Shown here one piece after another: positions 34,139-42,816 of a DNA stretch of 64,000 bases; the stretch's first letter is position 1, and every line of letters begins with the position of its first letter. The stretch comes from Bacillus_P idriensis_A. GTDB taxonomy: Bacteria; Bacillota; Bacilli; Bacillales; Bacillaceae. Both the position numbers and the translations under genes were made by a program. The stretch spans positions 1 through 64,000 of the forward strand of contig NZ_JBCMYF010000033.1 of the NCBI RefSeq assembly GCF_050483325.1. Reading direction: 5' to 3'. Under the pieces are notes generated by a model, which worked only from the letters and a program-made list of their open reading frames with translations, was not told the origin of the DNA and made no database searches.

Positions 34139-34170
34139 GTTCACCGGTTTAATTTTAAGGAGGAAGAAAA

Positions 34171-36813
34171 ATGGAGAACAAGGAACAAACACTCTCTACA
34201 AAATACGATCCGCAGGCAATCGAGCGTAACCGCTATGATTACTGGCTTGAGGGCAAGTACTTTGAAGCGACAAATGATCAGGAAAAACAGCCATATACAA
34301 TCGTTATCCCGCCGCCAAATGTTACTGGAAAACTTCACCTCGGGCATGCTTGGGACACAACACTTCAAGACATTGTGACCCGCATGAAAAGAATGCAGGG
34401 CTACGACGTACTGTGGCTTCCCGGCATGGACCATGCAGGAATTGCTACTCAGGCAAAAGTAGAAGGCAAGCTGCGCGAAGAAGGCAAATCCCGCTATGAT
34501 CTTGGACGGGAAAAATTTGTTGAAGAAACGTGGAAGTGGAAAGAGGAGTATGCGTCCCACATTCGTACGCAATGGTCTAAGCTTGGCCTTGGACTTGATT
34601 ACTCCAGAGAACGTTTTACTTTAGATGAAGGCTTATCAAAAGCAGTAAATGAAGTATTTGTATCCCTTTATAAAAAGGGACTTATATATCGCGGCGAATA
34701 TATCATCAACTGGGATCCGCAAACGAAAACTGCTTTATCGGACATCGAAGTTATCTACAAAGATGTACAAGGCGCTTTTTACCATATGCGCTATCCTCTT
34801 TCTGACGGTTCTGGACATATTGAAATCGCTACTACCCGTCCTGAAACGATGCTTGGCGATACAGCAGTTGCCGTTCATCCGGAAGATGACCGCTACAAGC
34901 ATTTGATCGGAAAGACAGTTGTTCTGCCAATCGTTGGCCGCGAGATTCCGATTGTAGGTGACGACTATGTAGATATGGAATTTGGATCAGGAGCAGTTAA
35001 AATAACGCCTGCACATGATCCGAACGATTTTGAAATCGGAAACCGCCATGACTTAGAACGTGTTTTAGTTATGAATGAAGACGGAACAATGAATGCTAAA
35101 GCAGGCAAATACAATGGTCTTGACCGTTTTGACTGCCGCAAGCAAATCGTGAAAGACCTTCAGGAGATGGATGTTTTATTCAAGATTGAAGAGCATCTTC
35201 ATTCTGTAGGGCACAGTGAACGAAGCGGAGCAGTTGTAGAACCATATCTTTCAACACAATGGTTTGTTAAAATGCAGCCGCTTGCTGATGCAGCAATCGA
35301 ACTGCAAAGCAAGGAAGAAAAAGTAAACTTTGTTCCAAACCGGTTTGAAAATACGTATATGCGCTGGATGGAAAACATCCGTGACTGGTGTATTTCAAGA
35401 CAGCTTTGGTGGGGACACAGAATTCCTGCCTGGTATAACAAAGAAACAGGCGAGGTTCATGTTGATCACTCACCGCCTGCAGATATTGAAAACTGGGAGC
35501 AGGATACAGATGTTCTTGATACGTGGTTCAGTTCCGCGCTATGGCCGTTCTCGACAATGGGCTGGCCTGATACAGAATCAATCGACTATCAGCGCTTCTA
35601 TCCGACAGATGTGCTCGTAACGGGCTACGATATTATTTTCTTCTGGGTATCCCGCATGATTTTCCAGGGTCTTGAATTTACAGGTAAGCGTCCATTTAAA
35701 GATGTGCTGATTCACGGACTTGTACGTGATGAACAGGGCCGCAAAATGAGTAAATCTCTTGGCAACGGCGTCGATCCAATGGAAGTCATCGAGAAATACG
35801 GAGCAGATTCACTGCGTTACTTCCTGTCTACCGGAAGCTCTCCGGGCCAGGACTTGCGTTTCAGCTACGAAAAGGTAGAAGCGACTTGGAACTTTGCAAA
35901 TAAGATCTGGAATGCTTCACGTTTTGCTTTAATGAACATGGACGGCCTGAAATATGAAGAAATTGATATCAGCGGAGAAAAGTCAGTCGCTGACAAATGG
36001 ATTTTGACTCGATTGAACGAAACCATTGAGCATGTGACCAAACTTGCTGATAAATATGAATTCGGTGAAGTAGGCCGCCTTCTTTATAACTTCATTTGGG
36101 ATGATTTCTGTGACTGGTATATCGAAATGGCGAAGCTTCCGCTTTATGGAGACAATGAAGAGGCGAAGAAAACAACTCGTTCCATTCTTGCTTATGTGCT
36201 TGATAACACGATGAGACTTCTTCATCCATTCATGCCATTCATTACCGAGGAAATATGGCAGAACCTTCCTCACGAAGGCGAATCCATTACAATTGCTAAA
36301 TGGCCTGAAGTTGATGCTTCATTAACAGATCTAGAAGCTGCGGCAGATATGAAGCTGCTTGTTGAAGTGATCCGTTCTGTGAGAAACGTGCGTGCAGAGG
36401 TAAATACACCTATGAGCAAGCAGATTCCAATGCTGATTAAAGCGAAGAATGAGGATGTTGCAAAGCAGCTTGATCAAAATCGTGCTTACATTGAGCGTTT
36501 CTGCAACACAAGCAGTTTGGCAATCAGCACGGATGCAGAGTCAGGCGAAAAAGCGATGACTTCTGTCGTAACGGGAGCTGAGCTTATTTTCCCTCTTGAA
36601 GGCTTAATCAATATTGATGAGGAAATCTCACGCCTTCAAAAAGAGCTGGACAAATTAAATAAAGAAGTCGAACGTGTTCAAAAGAAACTGAGCAACGAAG
36701 GCTTTGTGAAAAAAGCACCTGAAAAAGTAATTGAAGAAGAACGTGCGAAAGAAAACGATTATGTGGAGAAAAGAGAAGCAGTTCTCTCAAGAATCGGCGA
36801 ATTAAAAGGGTAA
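34171..36813 (+). CDS. valS: Valyl-tRNA synthetase
   Basis: Charges tRNA-Val; class Ia synthetase with an editing domain. The 880 residues show the HIGH-type motif (NVTGKLHLGHAWD, about 47-59), the editing CP1 domain (TTRPETMLGDTAV), the KMSKS loop (RKMSKSLGNG, near 525) and a C-terminal coiled-coil arm (about 810-880). AAGGAGGAAG precedes the ATG. Controlled by the valine T-box upstream. Confidence 0.97.
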   Translation: MENKEQTLSTKYDPQAIERNRYDYWLEGKYFEATNDQEKQPYTIVIPPPNVTGKLHLGHAWDTTLQDIVTRMKRMQGYDVLWLPGMDHAGIATQAKVEGKLREEGKSRYDLGREKFVEETWKWKEEYASHIRTQWSKLGLGLDYSRERFTLDEGLSKAVNEVFVSLYKKGLIYRGEYIINWDPQTKTALSDIEVIYKDVQGAFYHMRYPLSDGSGHIEIATTRPETMLGDTAVAVHPEDDRYKHLIGKTVVLPIVGREIPIVGDDYVDMEFGSGAVKITPAHDPNDFEIGNRHDLERVLVMNEDGTMNAKAGKYNGLDRFDCRKQIVKDLQEMDVLFKIEEHLHSVGHSERSGAVVEPYLSTQWFVKMQPLADAAIELQSKEEKVNFVPNRFENTYMRWMENIRDWCISRQLWWGHRIPAWYNKETGEVHVDHSPPADIENWEQDTDVLDTWFSSALWPFSTMGWPDTESIDYQRFYPTDVLVTGYDIIFFWVSRMIFQGLEFTGKRPFKDVLIHGLVRDEQGRKMSKSLGNGVDPMEVIEKYGADSLRYFLSTGSSPGQDLRFSYEKVEATWNFANKIWNASRFALMNMDGLKYEEIDISGEKSVADKWILTRLNETIEHVTKLADKYEFGEVGRLLYNFIWDDFCDWYIEMAKLPLYGDNEEAKKTTRSILAYVLDNTMRLLHPFMPFITEEIWQNLPHEGESITIAKWPEVDASLTDLEAAADMKLLVEVIRSVRNVRAEVNTPMSKQIPMLIKAKNEDVAKQLDQNRAYIERFCNTSSLAISTDAESGEKAMTSVVTGAELIFPLEGLINIDEEISRLQKELDKLNKEVERVQKKLSNEGFVKKAPEKVIEEERAKENDYVEKREAVLSRIGELKG

Positions 36814-36827
36814 GCTTTTTAGAGAAG

Positions 36828-36864
36828 CTCGGGTTGTGATCAGCAGAATCACACCCGAGTTTTC
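36828..36864 (+). terminator. Terminator between valS and folC
   Basis: CTCGGGTTGTGAT (36828-36840) pairs with ATCACACCCGAG (36848-36859) with a one-base bulge, followed by TTTTC. Partial read-through may reach folC, 32 bases further. Confidence 0.75.
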
Positions 36865-36895
36865 ATGTAAATAGAGAGAAAAGGGGCAGAGGCTC

Positions 36896-38200
36896 ATGTT
36901 TCAAACCTATGAGGAAGCTGTAGATTGGATTCATTCCCGCTTAAGATTTGGGATCAAACCAGGATTAAAGCGGATGACCTGGATGATGGAAAAGTTAAAT
37001 AATCCCCATAAACACATTCGCGCCATTCATGTTGCGGGGACAAACGGCAAGGGGTCAACTATTTCCTATATGCGGAATGTTCTTCAAGAAGCAGGGTATA
37101 CGACAGGTACATTTACCTCTCCGTTTCTAGAAACATTCAACGAAAGAATCAGCATGAACGGCAAACCCATTTCCGATGAAGAAATGCTGTTTTTAGTAAA
37201 TATGATCAAGCCACTTGCAGATGATCTTGAAGGGACAGAGCTCGGCGGACCGACTGAATTTGAAGTGATCACGGCCATGGCTTTCTACTATTTTGGAAGA
37301 CATGAAAAAACAGATATTCTGCTGCTTGAAACAGGTCTTGGCGGCACATATGATTCAACCAATATTGCAGAGCCGATCTTAACGATGATTACAAGCATCG
37401 GCTATGATCACATGAATATTCTCGGCAATACGATCGAAGAAATCGCTGGTGAAAAAGCGGGCATCATCAAGCAGGGCATTCCTATGCTCACGTCTGTAGC
37501 AGATGAACGTGCTTTAAACGTCATAAAGAAGAAGGCAAAGGAGATGAACGCTTCTCTTTACTATGATTCTTTTCCAGTATTGTCTCACAGGCCTATCCCA
37601 AGCGGAGAAAGGTTTGAAATGAAGACGCCGTTCAGTCATTACCAAAATCTTGAGATATCAATGCGCGGTGAGCATCAAGTCCAAAATGCCGCTCTTGCAG
37701 TGATGGCACTGGATTATCTTCGGGCGAATGAATGGTTTCATATAGACCGGCAGCATGTCATTAAAGGTCTTTTACAGACAAGCTGGAACGGCAGGTTTGA
37801 ACAGGTATGCGAATACCCCGCCATTATTGTTGACGGAGCTCATAATAAAGAGGGAGTCGAAAGCCTGGCAGCAGTCATGAAACGCCATTATCCCTGCAAA
37901 AAGATTCATATTCTTTTTTCTGCTTTAAAAGATAAGGAATACGCTGAGATGATTGATATTCTCTCATCAATTGCTGACAGCATGCATTTTACAACCTTTG
38001 ACTTTCCAAGGGCCGCTTCAGCTGCAGAGCTTTTTGAGGCGTGCGGGCATCCGAAAAAAGATTTTGATGAAGATTGGAAATCTGCTTTTGATAAAATGAT
38101 GACGGAGAAAGAATTAGGAGATATCTTCTTAGTTACTGGTTCGTTGTACTTTATTTCAGAAGTCAGGCCATATTGTCGGAATTTCTTATCGAAAGATTAG
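36896..38200 (+). CDS. folC: Folylpolyglutamate synthase / dihydrofolate synthase
   Basis: Adds glutamates to folates and may also form dihydrofolate. The P-loop GTNGKGST is near residue 46, followed by the omega-loop TFTSPFLETFNERI and the central ligase domain; 434 residues is typical. AAAGGGGC lies before the ATG. In B. subtilis folC is followed by comC; here the pilus locus with its own PilD follows. Confidence 0.95.
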   Translation: MFQTYEEAVDWIHSRLRFGIKPGLKRMTWMMEKLNNPHKHIRAIHVAGTNGKGSTISYMRNVLQEAGYTTGTFTSPFLETFNERISMNGKPISDEEMLFLVNMIKPLADDLEGTELGGPTEFEVITAMAFYYFGRHEKTDILLLETGLGGTYDSTNIAEPILTMITSIGYDHMNILGNTIEEIAGEKAGIIKQGIPMLTSVADERALNVIKKKAKEMNASLYYDSFPVLSHRPIPSGERFEMKTPFSHYQNLEISMRGEHQVQNAALAVMALDYLRANEWFHIDRQHVIKGLLQTSWNGRFEQVCEYPAIIVDGAHNKEGVESLAAVMKRHYPCKKIHILFSALKDKEYAEMIDILSSIADSMHFTTFDFPRAASAAELFEACGHPKKDFDEDWKSAFDKMMTEKELGDIFLVTGSLYFISEVRPYCRNFLSKD

Positions 38201-38219
38201 GCTGATAGTCCTAAAATAA

Positions 38220-38248
38220 ATGACAAATATCTGAATTTTTGTTAAAAT
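38220..38248 (+). promoter_or_regulatory. SigA promoter of the diguanylate cyclase gene
   Basis: ATGACA (38220-38225) and TAAAAT (38243-38248) are 17 bases apart, each matching five of six consensus bases. Confidence 0.7.
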
Positions 38249-38285
38249 ATAAAAATAATAAATGATAGAGAGGGGGGAACAGTAC

Positions 38286-39998
38286 GTGGATAAACATCTT
38301 AAAGTTGTATTGTGGGTGTCATGGGCTATTATATTTCCGTCAGCACTATGTGCAGCCTACTATTTCTGGCCGCCGATGATAGCAGGCAATGAGCTGGAAA
38401 TTGCAACTTTCCTGATCTTGATGTGTATTGTTTCCATCTTTCCTATAATCGTAAATGAAACACCTGTTTTTTTCGCTCAGGGTGTGTCGATTTCTGTTTT
38501 TCTGCTGTTCGGTCCATTTGTTGAAATGATTCTGATGCAGGTTTCCCTGACGGTTCTTCTTCTTAAGCTTCGCATAGGCTTTAAAGAAATCTACCGATAT
38601 CCTACAAATTCATTGATGTTCTTAATCGTTTCTATTGCAGGGGCGGCCGTCTATTATGCAATCGGCGGATCACACGGGCAAACAGAATTCACTCTGGAAT
38701 TTTTATTGAAGATCATTATTTATGCTTTCACCATTTGCCTGACCAATCATTTTTTTCTTCAGCATGTGATCAGAGGCTTCTTTTATAAAAATAAAGAAAA
38801 ATTCTTTTCGAAAGATTTTTTATGGGAGATCCTCACCACTCTCATGTTCCTGCCCGTTGGAATCATGCTGTATCTTTTATATAAAGAACTGGGTCTAGAA
38901 GCCTTGTTCTATGTAGGAACTCCGTTCGTCGGAATATCCTTTATTCTGCTTCTGCTTTCAAACAGCCAGCGTTTGAATACTTACCTTCAGCAATCGAGTG
39001 AAATTGGCCATCAGCTCACTGAAAGGCTGGAAGTGAAGGAAGTGCTGGACGTCTATATTGATAAACTGACTTCCATGATCAAGACAGACTACGCTTATAT
39101 CATTGATGTCATCAATGAATATGAGCTTAAAGTCATCCGGAAGCTTGAAAATGGACAGATTTTATCCAATACAAAAGAAACGCTTTCCGTTCATCAGGGG
39201 ATCGGCGGGCTGGTTTATGCCAAAAAGAAAAGCGTTCTGTACAAAAAACGTGATCATTGGGCAAAGCTTGAGAAAACCCTGCTGCCGGAAACGATTGAAA
39301 GCATGATTGCGGTGCCGATTGTAAGAAACCAAAAAGTCGTTGGCATCGTGGTGCTTGCTTCTGACAAAAAACGCTCCTATGATCAGTCACAGCTGATGAT
39401 CGTTGATTTATTAACAGCCTATCTCGGCGTTGCGATTGATAATGCAAGAAGCTATGAGGAAACGAAAAAACAAAGTGAACGCTGTGCGTTAACAGGTCTC
39501 TATAACTACCGCTATATGGAGAAGCTGCTTGAATCGGAGTATATGGAACTAGAAGAGGGCAATCTACATCATTTATCCCTTATTTTACTCGATATTGATC
39601 ACTTCAAAAAAGTGAACGATACTTACGGGCACCAGGCGGGTAATGAAATCCTGATCGCACTCGCAGACAGGCTTGTTAAGTTTATCGGGGACCGGGGCAC
39701 AGTTGCAAGATATGGAGGAGAAGAATTCGTTATCCTTCTGCCAAACGTGGACAAAATGGCATGCTTTGCCATCGCTGAAGGGATCCGTAAAACGATCGCC
39801 AACCGGTCATTTTTAATTGATCAGGGCATTCAAACCATTGGCAGGCGCCAATCCGTTCCGATCACTGCAAGCATAGGATACGCAACGGCTCCTTTTGACG
39901 CAGAGGGTGCACTCGACCTAATCAGACATGCAGACCGTGCCATGTATATCGGAGCCAAACAGGCGGGACGGAACCGGGTAGCAGAGTATGTGAAATAG
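38286..39998 (+). CDS. Membrane-bound GAF-GGDEF diguanylate cyclase
   Basis: Predicted to make cyclic di-GMP from two GTP. The 570 residues hold about six N-terminal membrane segments (about 10-215), a GAF domain (about 230-370) and a GGDEF domain (about 385-560) with the active-site motif GGEEF at 477-481. The bases before it read DRGTVARYGGEEF, so the RxxD product-inhibition site is absent. The GTG at 38286 follows GGGGGG by 7 bases; the ATG at 38262 has no ribosome site. It faces the convergent pilin genes, and PilB in this locus has a c-di-GMP-type N-terminus, so a role in pilus control is plausible but inferred. Confidence 0.9.
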   Translation: MDKHLKVVLWVSWAIIFPSALCAAYYFWPPMIAGNELEIATFLILMCIVSIFPIIVNETPVFFAQGVSISVFLLFGPFVEMILMQVSLTVLLLKLRIGFKEIYRYPTNSLMFLIVSIAGAAVYYAIGGSHGQTEFTLEFLLKIIIYAFTICLTNHFFLQHVIRGFFYKNKEKFFSKDFLWEILTTLMFLPVGIMLYLLYKELGLEALFYVGTPFVGISFILLLLSNSQRLNTYLQQSSEIGHQLTERLEVKEVLDVYIDKLTSMIKTDYAYIIDVINEYELKVIRKLENGQILSNTKETLSVHQGIGGLVYAKKKSVLYKKRDHWAKLEKTLLPETIESMIAVPIVRNQKVVGIVVLASDKKRSYDQSQLMIVDLLTAYLGVAIDNARSYEETKKQSERCALTGLYNYRYMEKLLESEYMELEEGNLHHLSLILLDIDHFKKVNDTYGHQAGNEILIALADRLVKFIGDRGTVARYGGEEFVILLPNVDKMACFAIAEGIRKTIANRSFLIDQGIQTIGRRQSVPITASIGYATAPFDAEGALDLIRHADRAMYIGAKQAGRNRVAEYVK

Positions 39999-40033
39999 AA
40001 AACCAGCATCCTTGTGCGGATGCTGGTTTTTTG
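39999..40033 (+). terminator. Bidirectional terminator between the cyclase and the pilin genes
   Basis: A perfect 13-bp stem AAAACCAGCATCC (39999-40011) with GGATGCTGGTTTT (40018-40030), followed by T residues on the plus strand. It also lies just past the stop of the minus-strand operon. Confidence 0.92.
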
Positions 40034-40036
40034 GTG

Positions 40037-41686
40037 TTATTCGATTTTTTGGTCGATTTCGGTAAACTGAAGGTTCTCTACAGTCGGTATCCCTACAGGA
40101 GGATTTAAAATTAAATCAGGCTTAAATTCGATTTGCAGTCTGGATTTTAGAGAAGGATTCTGCTGGTTTTTTTGAATATATAAGTATCCAATAGAATCAA
40201 AACGGCTTAGATCCAGGTTTTGAACATAATTTGAATAGCCATCTTTCGGATAGGTTTCACCTTTTGTTGCATTCAGCTTTATGTTTCGCCCGTAAATGCC
40301 TCCGCGTATTTTCATATTGGATCCGACTCCATAAATTTCTAAATCTTTATTTGAATATAAAAAAGCATCAAGTACGCGGATGTTACGTTCATACACATTG
40401 TTATTAGCGACTTGAATGTTCCCTTCGCTCAGGATGACAGCTGTTCCTCCGCTTTGGTTTGACAAATTCCGAATCGATACATTTTCTGAAACATACATCG
40501 TCCCATTCATATTCAAGTTATCACTGATAGAAATTTCTCCATTGCTGAACATCTGTCCATTGAAGGTAAGATCTTTAATATTAGAGTTTCCTTGTATATA
40601 CATATAGTTATTTCGTTTTGTTAATTCAATGGTTCCTGTCAAATTATTTGGATTCCACCAGCCATAATTATTATAGATATACAAATTTCCCTCTACGGTT
40701 AGTTTGCCTCCTTGAGCAATGTTAAGACCGTTAAGGAGAAACAAGTCACCTTTAACCGTTAATCGATTAGACGATAAGTTAAGTCTGTTATTAAAAAGTA
40801 TGTCCTGATTGATGACAGTATTATTTTTAACAGTGCCCGATTCAACAACATTTCTGACCTTATTGTAAAGGCTGTAAAAGTTCTCTTTTTTTTCATTAAT
40901 CAGCTGATTAATATTAAATTGATTAAATGATACGTTTCGATCTTTGAATGTTGGAGCTTTCGTAAAATAATCAGTTATGTTTTGATTACTTTGCAGCGGC
41001 GAGAAATTCGGTTCAATGCCTGTGTAATATTTTGTTCCGCCGATATTTCCTTTAACAGTAAGGTTGCCTTCAATGGAAGGAAATGCTGTTAATGGCTGAT
41101 AAATGGTTTCGTTTCCCCGCCCATCTGTTGTCGTAAATTTTCCGGCACGACTGATATTTACTGTGCGATTGACAAATAAGTCTCCTTTAATATCAACTGC
41201 TCCATTTAACGTTAAATCTCCCTCTGTCACTACACTGTGCCGAAAAACATCTGGAAAGGTTGAAATTGTAATGGTTTTTTTTATAGATTTCTTTTTGCTT
41301 GTACCAACAGGAACTTCAATAACAGCTTTGCGCAAAAAAAGATTGTTTGCGTCACTGAGATCTTTAATAGTTTCTATCGAAATAGCATACTTTGAACTTT
41401 TAGCATCCAAAGAGCTTTGCAGTCTGTTTATCTCCCCCGGTAATGTTTGAATATTAATTGAACTGATTCGATTATTAATCGTTTCAATGCCGTGTTCCAG
41501 TTCAGCGGTTGCAGTCTCCATAGTTTTTTCGGCTTCTGCTAATTCTTTAGTGTAGGTTTCCGAGTAGGCAACGAAATGCCTGGAACTGACTACAGATGCA
41601 AGCAAGGCTAAACCGGCTATTGTGACGATAGTAAAAACGAGAATGACGTTAAGCAGTGCATAACCATCTTGATTCATTTTCTTCAT
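40037..41686 (-). CDS. Large pilin-like protein with a repeat-rich, beta-solenoid-like body (PilX-like head)
   Basis: The 549-residue product starts with a short basic leader, Gly8, then YALLNVILVFTIVTIAGLALL, which is a pilin-type hydrophobic helix. The residue five places after the cut site is Asn13, not the usual Glu. Residues 45-95 look like a coiled coil. From about 155 to 500 there are many short strands such as GDLTLNGAVDIKGDLFV, GNLTVKGNI and GKLTVEGNLYIYNN, which suggests a bactofilin-like or beta-helix fold. It is the third gene of a minus-strand trio, with a GAGGCGG site. A pilus-tip or adhesive minor subunit is the best guess. Confidence 0.75.
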   Translation of the reverse strand: MKKMNQDGYALLNVILVFTIVTIAGLALLASVVSSRHFVAYSETYTKELAEAEKTMETATAELEHGIETINNRISSINIQTLPGEINRLQSSLDAKSSKYAISIETIKDLSDANNLFLRKAVIEVPVGTSKKKSIKKTITISTFPDVFRHSVVTEGDLTLNGAVDIKGDLFVNRTVNISRAGKFTTTDGRGNETIYQPLTAFPSIEGNLTVKGNIGGTKYYTGIEPNFSPLQSNQNITDYFTKAPTFKDRNVSFNQFNINQLINEKKENFYSLYNKVRNVVESGTVKNNTVINQDILFNNRLNLSSNRLTVKGDLFLLNGLNIAQGGKLTVEGNLYIYNNYGWWNPNNLTGTIELTKRNNYMYIQGNSNIKDLTFNGQMFSNGEISISDNLNMNGTMYVSENVSIRNLSNQSGGTAVILSEGNIQVANNNVYERNIRVLDAFLYSNKDLEIYGVGSNMKIRGGIYGRNIKLNATKGETYPKDGYSNYVQNLDLSRFDSIGYLYIQKNQQNPSLKSRLQIEFKPDLILNPPVGIPTVENLQFTEIDQKIE

Positions 41687-41699
41687 ACTGTTATCCGCC

Positions 41700-42188
41700 T
41701 CATTTCAGCTCATAAATCTTAATCAACTCATATGGTTTAGATGGGGTGTTTTTTTCCTTAATGATAATCTTGCAAACTAATTTGTTCTCTTTTTGATAAA
41801 AGACTGAATCTGCCATGGAGAAATTCGGATGATTTACAATGTTATTGTTGATCAGAAGATTTCCGTTTTTAATTTCAATGATAAAGGTAATGGGGTTCTC
41901 TTTAAAAACCCCGTTCTCATCTATAATATTTATCTGGCTCACATTTACTTTTTTAACTATTTCTGAAGCACCTTCACTTAGTAATAATCCGTCTGCGTTT
42001 TCCATCGCTTTATTAAGAGAATCAAGAATAAGAACAGATTCATTGCGTAACTCTGTTTCAAGAAGTGTTTGATCAGACGTTTTGAACATAGTAAATAAAA
42101 ATGACGCACTGAGTGTCAGAACCATTGATGACAGTACAAGGACTAAAAGCAATTCAATAAGTGTAACTCCTCGTTCGTTATTACTCAT
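41700..42188 (-). CDS. Minor type IV prepilin (PilW-like)
   Basis: A 162-residue protein with a classical prepilin signal: leader MSNNERG, cut after Gly7, then VTLIELLLVLVLSSMVLTL with Glu at position 5 (Glu12). The globular part has no cysteine pair typical of many pilins except one Cys near the end (LVCKIII). It overlaps the preceding prepilin gene by 4 bases (ATGA). It is expected to be processed by PilD and used as a minor pilin that starts or caps fibres. Confidence 0.85.
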   Translation of the reverse strand: MSNNERGVTLIELLLVLVLSSMVLTLSASFLFTMFKTSDQTLLETELRNESVLILDSLNKAMENADGLLLSEGASEIVKKVNVSQINIIDENGVFKENPITFIIEIKNGNLLINNNIVNHPNFSMADSVFYQKENKLVCKIIIKEKNTPSKPYELIKIYELK

Positions 42189-42634
42189 TTGCGAACATAT
42201 CCTTCCAGTTCTGCTTCTGATTTTCCATCTTTATTACTTACAGTAACTTTTATAAGAATAAACCGACTCAACAAGGCAGGGTCCATAACCGGTTCATCAT
42301 GCCGGCTTATGGTGAAATACTCAATCTTGGCCTCATATGTTACCGGGACAAAATCTTCACTTAGTTCAAGTACAGAATTTATTTCAGCACTTGATAAAGA
42401 TTTGGATCCGGTCTGTAGCCTTTTTTGAGCCGCTTCAAATCCTTCTGCCTGAAATTTTTCAAGAAGGCTCTTGCTCAATTGCACCGAATTCAATTTTTTG
42501 TCGAAAGAATTTGAGTAAGAAGCACTATTTACGAAAAAGCTGCTCAGAACTGAAAACATAATGGTCAAAATGACGATGGAGGCTAAAACTTCGATCAATG
42601 TGAACCCCTGTTCCTTTTTAAAAGCCTTTTTCAT
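42185..42634 (-). CDS. Minor type IV prepilin (PilV-like)
   Basis: First gene of the minus-strand pilin trio. From the ATG at 42634 the leader is MKKAFKKEQG, cut after Gly10, followed by FTLIEVLASIVILTIMFSVL with Glu15 at position 5. The body is 139 residues after cleavage. An ATG at 42640 is an alternative, but the GGGG site is 6 bases before the second ATG. The gene and the next two are A/T-rich compared with the pilB-pilC genes. Confidence 0.86.
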   Translation of the reverse strand: MKKAFKKEQGFTLIEVLASIVILTIMFSVLSSFFVNSASYSNSFDKKLNSVQLSKSLLEKFQAEGFEAAQKRLQTGSKSLSSAEINSVLELSEDFVPVTYEAKIEYFTISRHDEPVMDPALLSRFILIKVTVSNKDGKSEAELEGYVRK

Positions 42635-42705
42635 AGGCATCCCCGTACTTTCTCTTATAATTTATGGATTTGAAGGAAAATCTTTCTTTTCATCTGAATA
42701 AAGCT

Positions 42706-42739
42706 ATTATACAATAAAACTAGTCGATTTTTGTCTAGT
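42706..42739 (-). promoter_or_regulatory. Candidate promoter and operator of the minor pilin operon
   Basis: On the minus strand TATAAT (42711-42706) lies about 70 bases before the first pilin start; no good -35 is found at the right distance. In its place is an interrupted inverted repeat ACTAGTC (42719-42725) / GTCTAGT (42733-42739). A third ACTAGT occurs at 42779-42784, next to the divergent gene. Confidence 0.4.
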
Positions 42740-42816
42740 ATTTGGAAATAAATAATTCGAATTACTTAGGTTTATTTAACTAGTAGAGAGTGTGTTGTGA
42801 CAAAGGGGGGCATGAA

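Noticed and set aside
33832..34378. Two overlapping open frames across the valS leader (106 and 163 codons)
   Set aside because: They run through the T-box terminator, the repeats and into valS in other frames; codon use and lack of start signals make them spurious.
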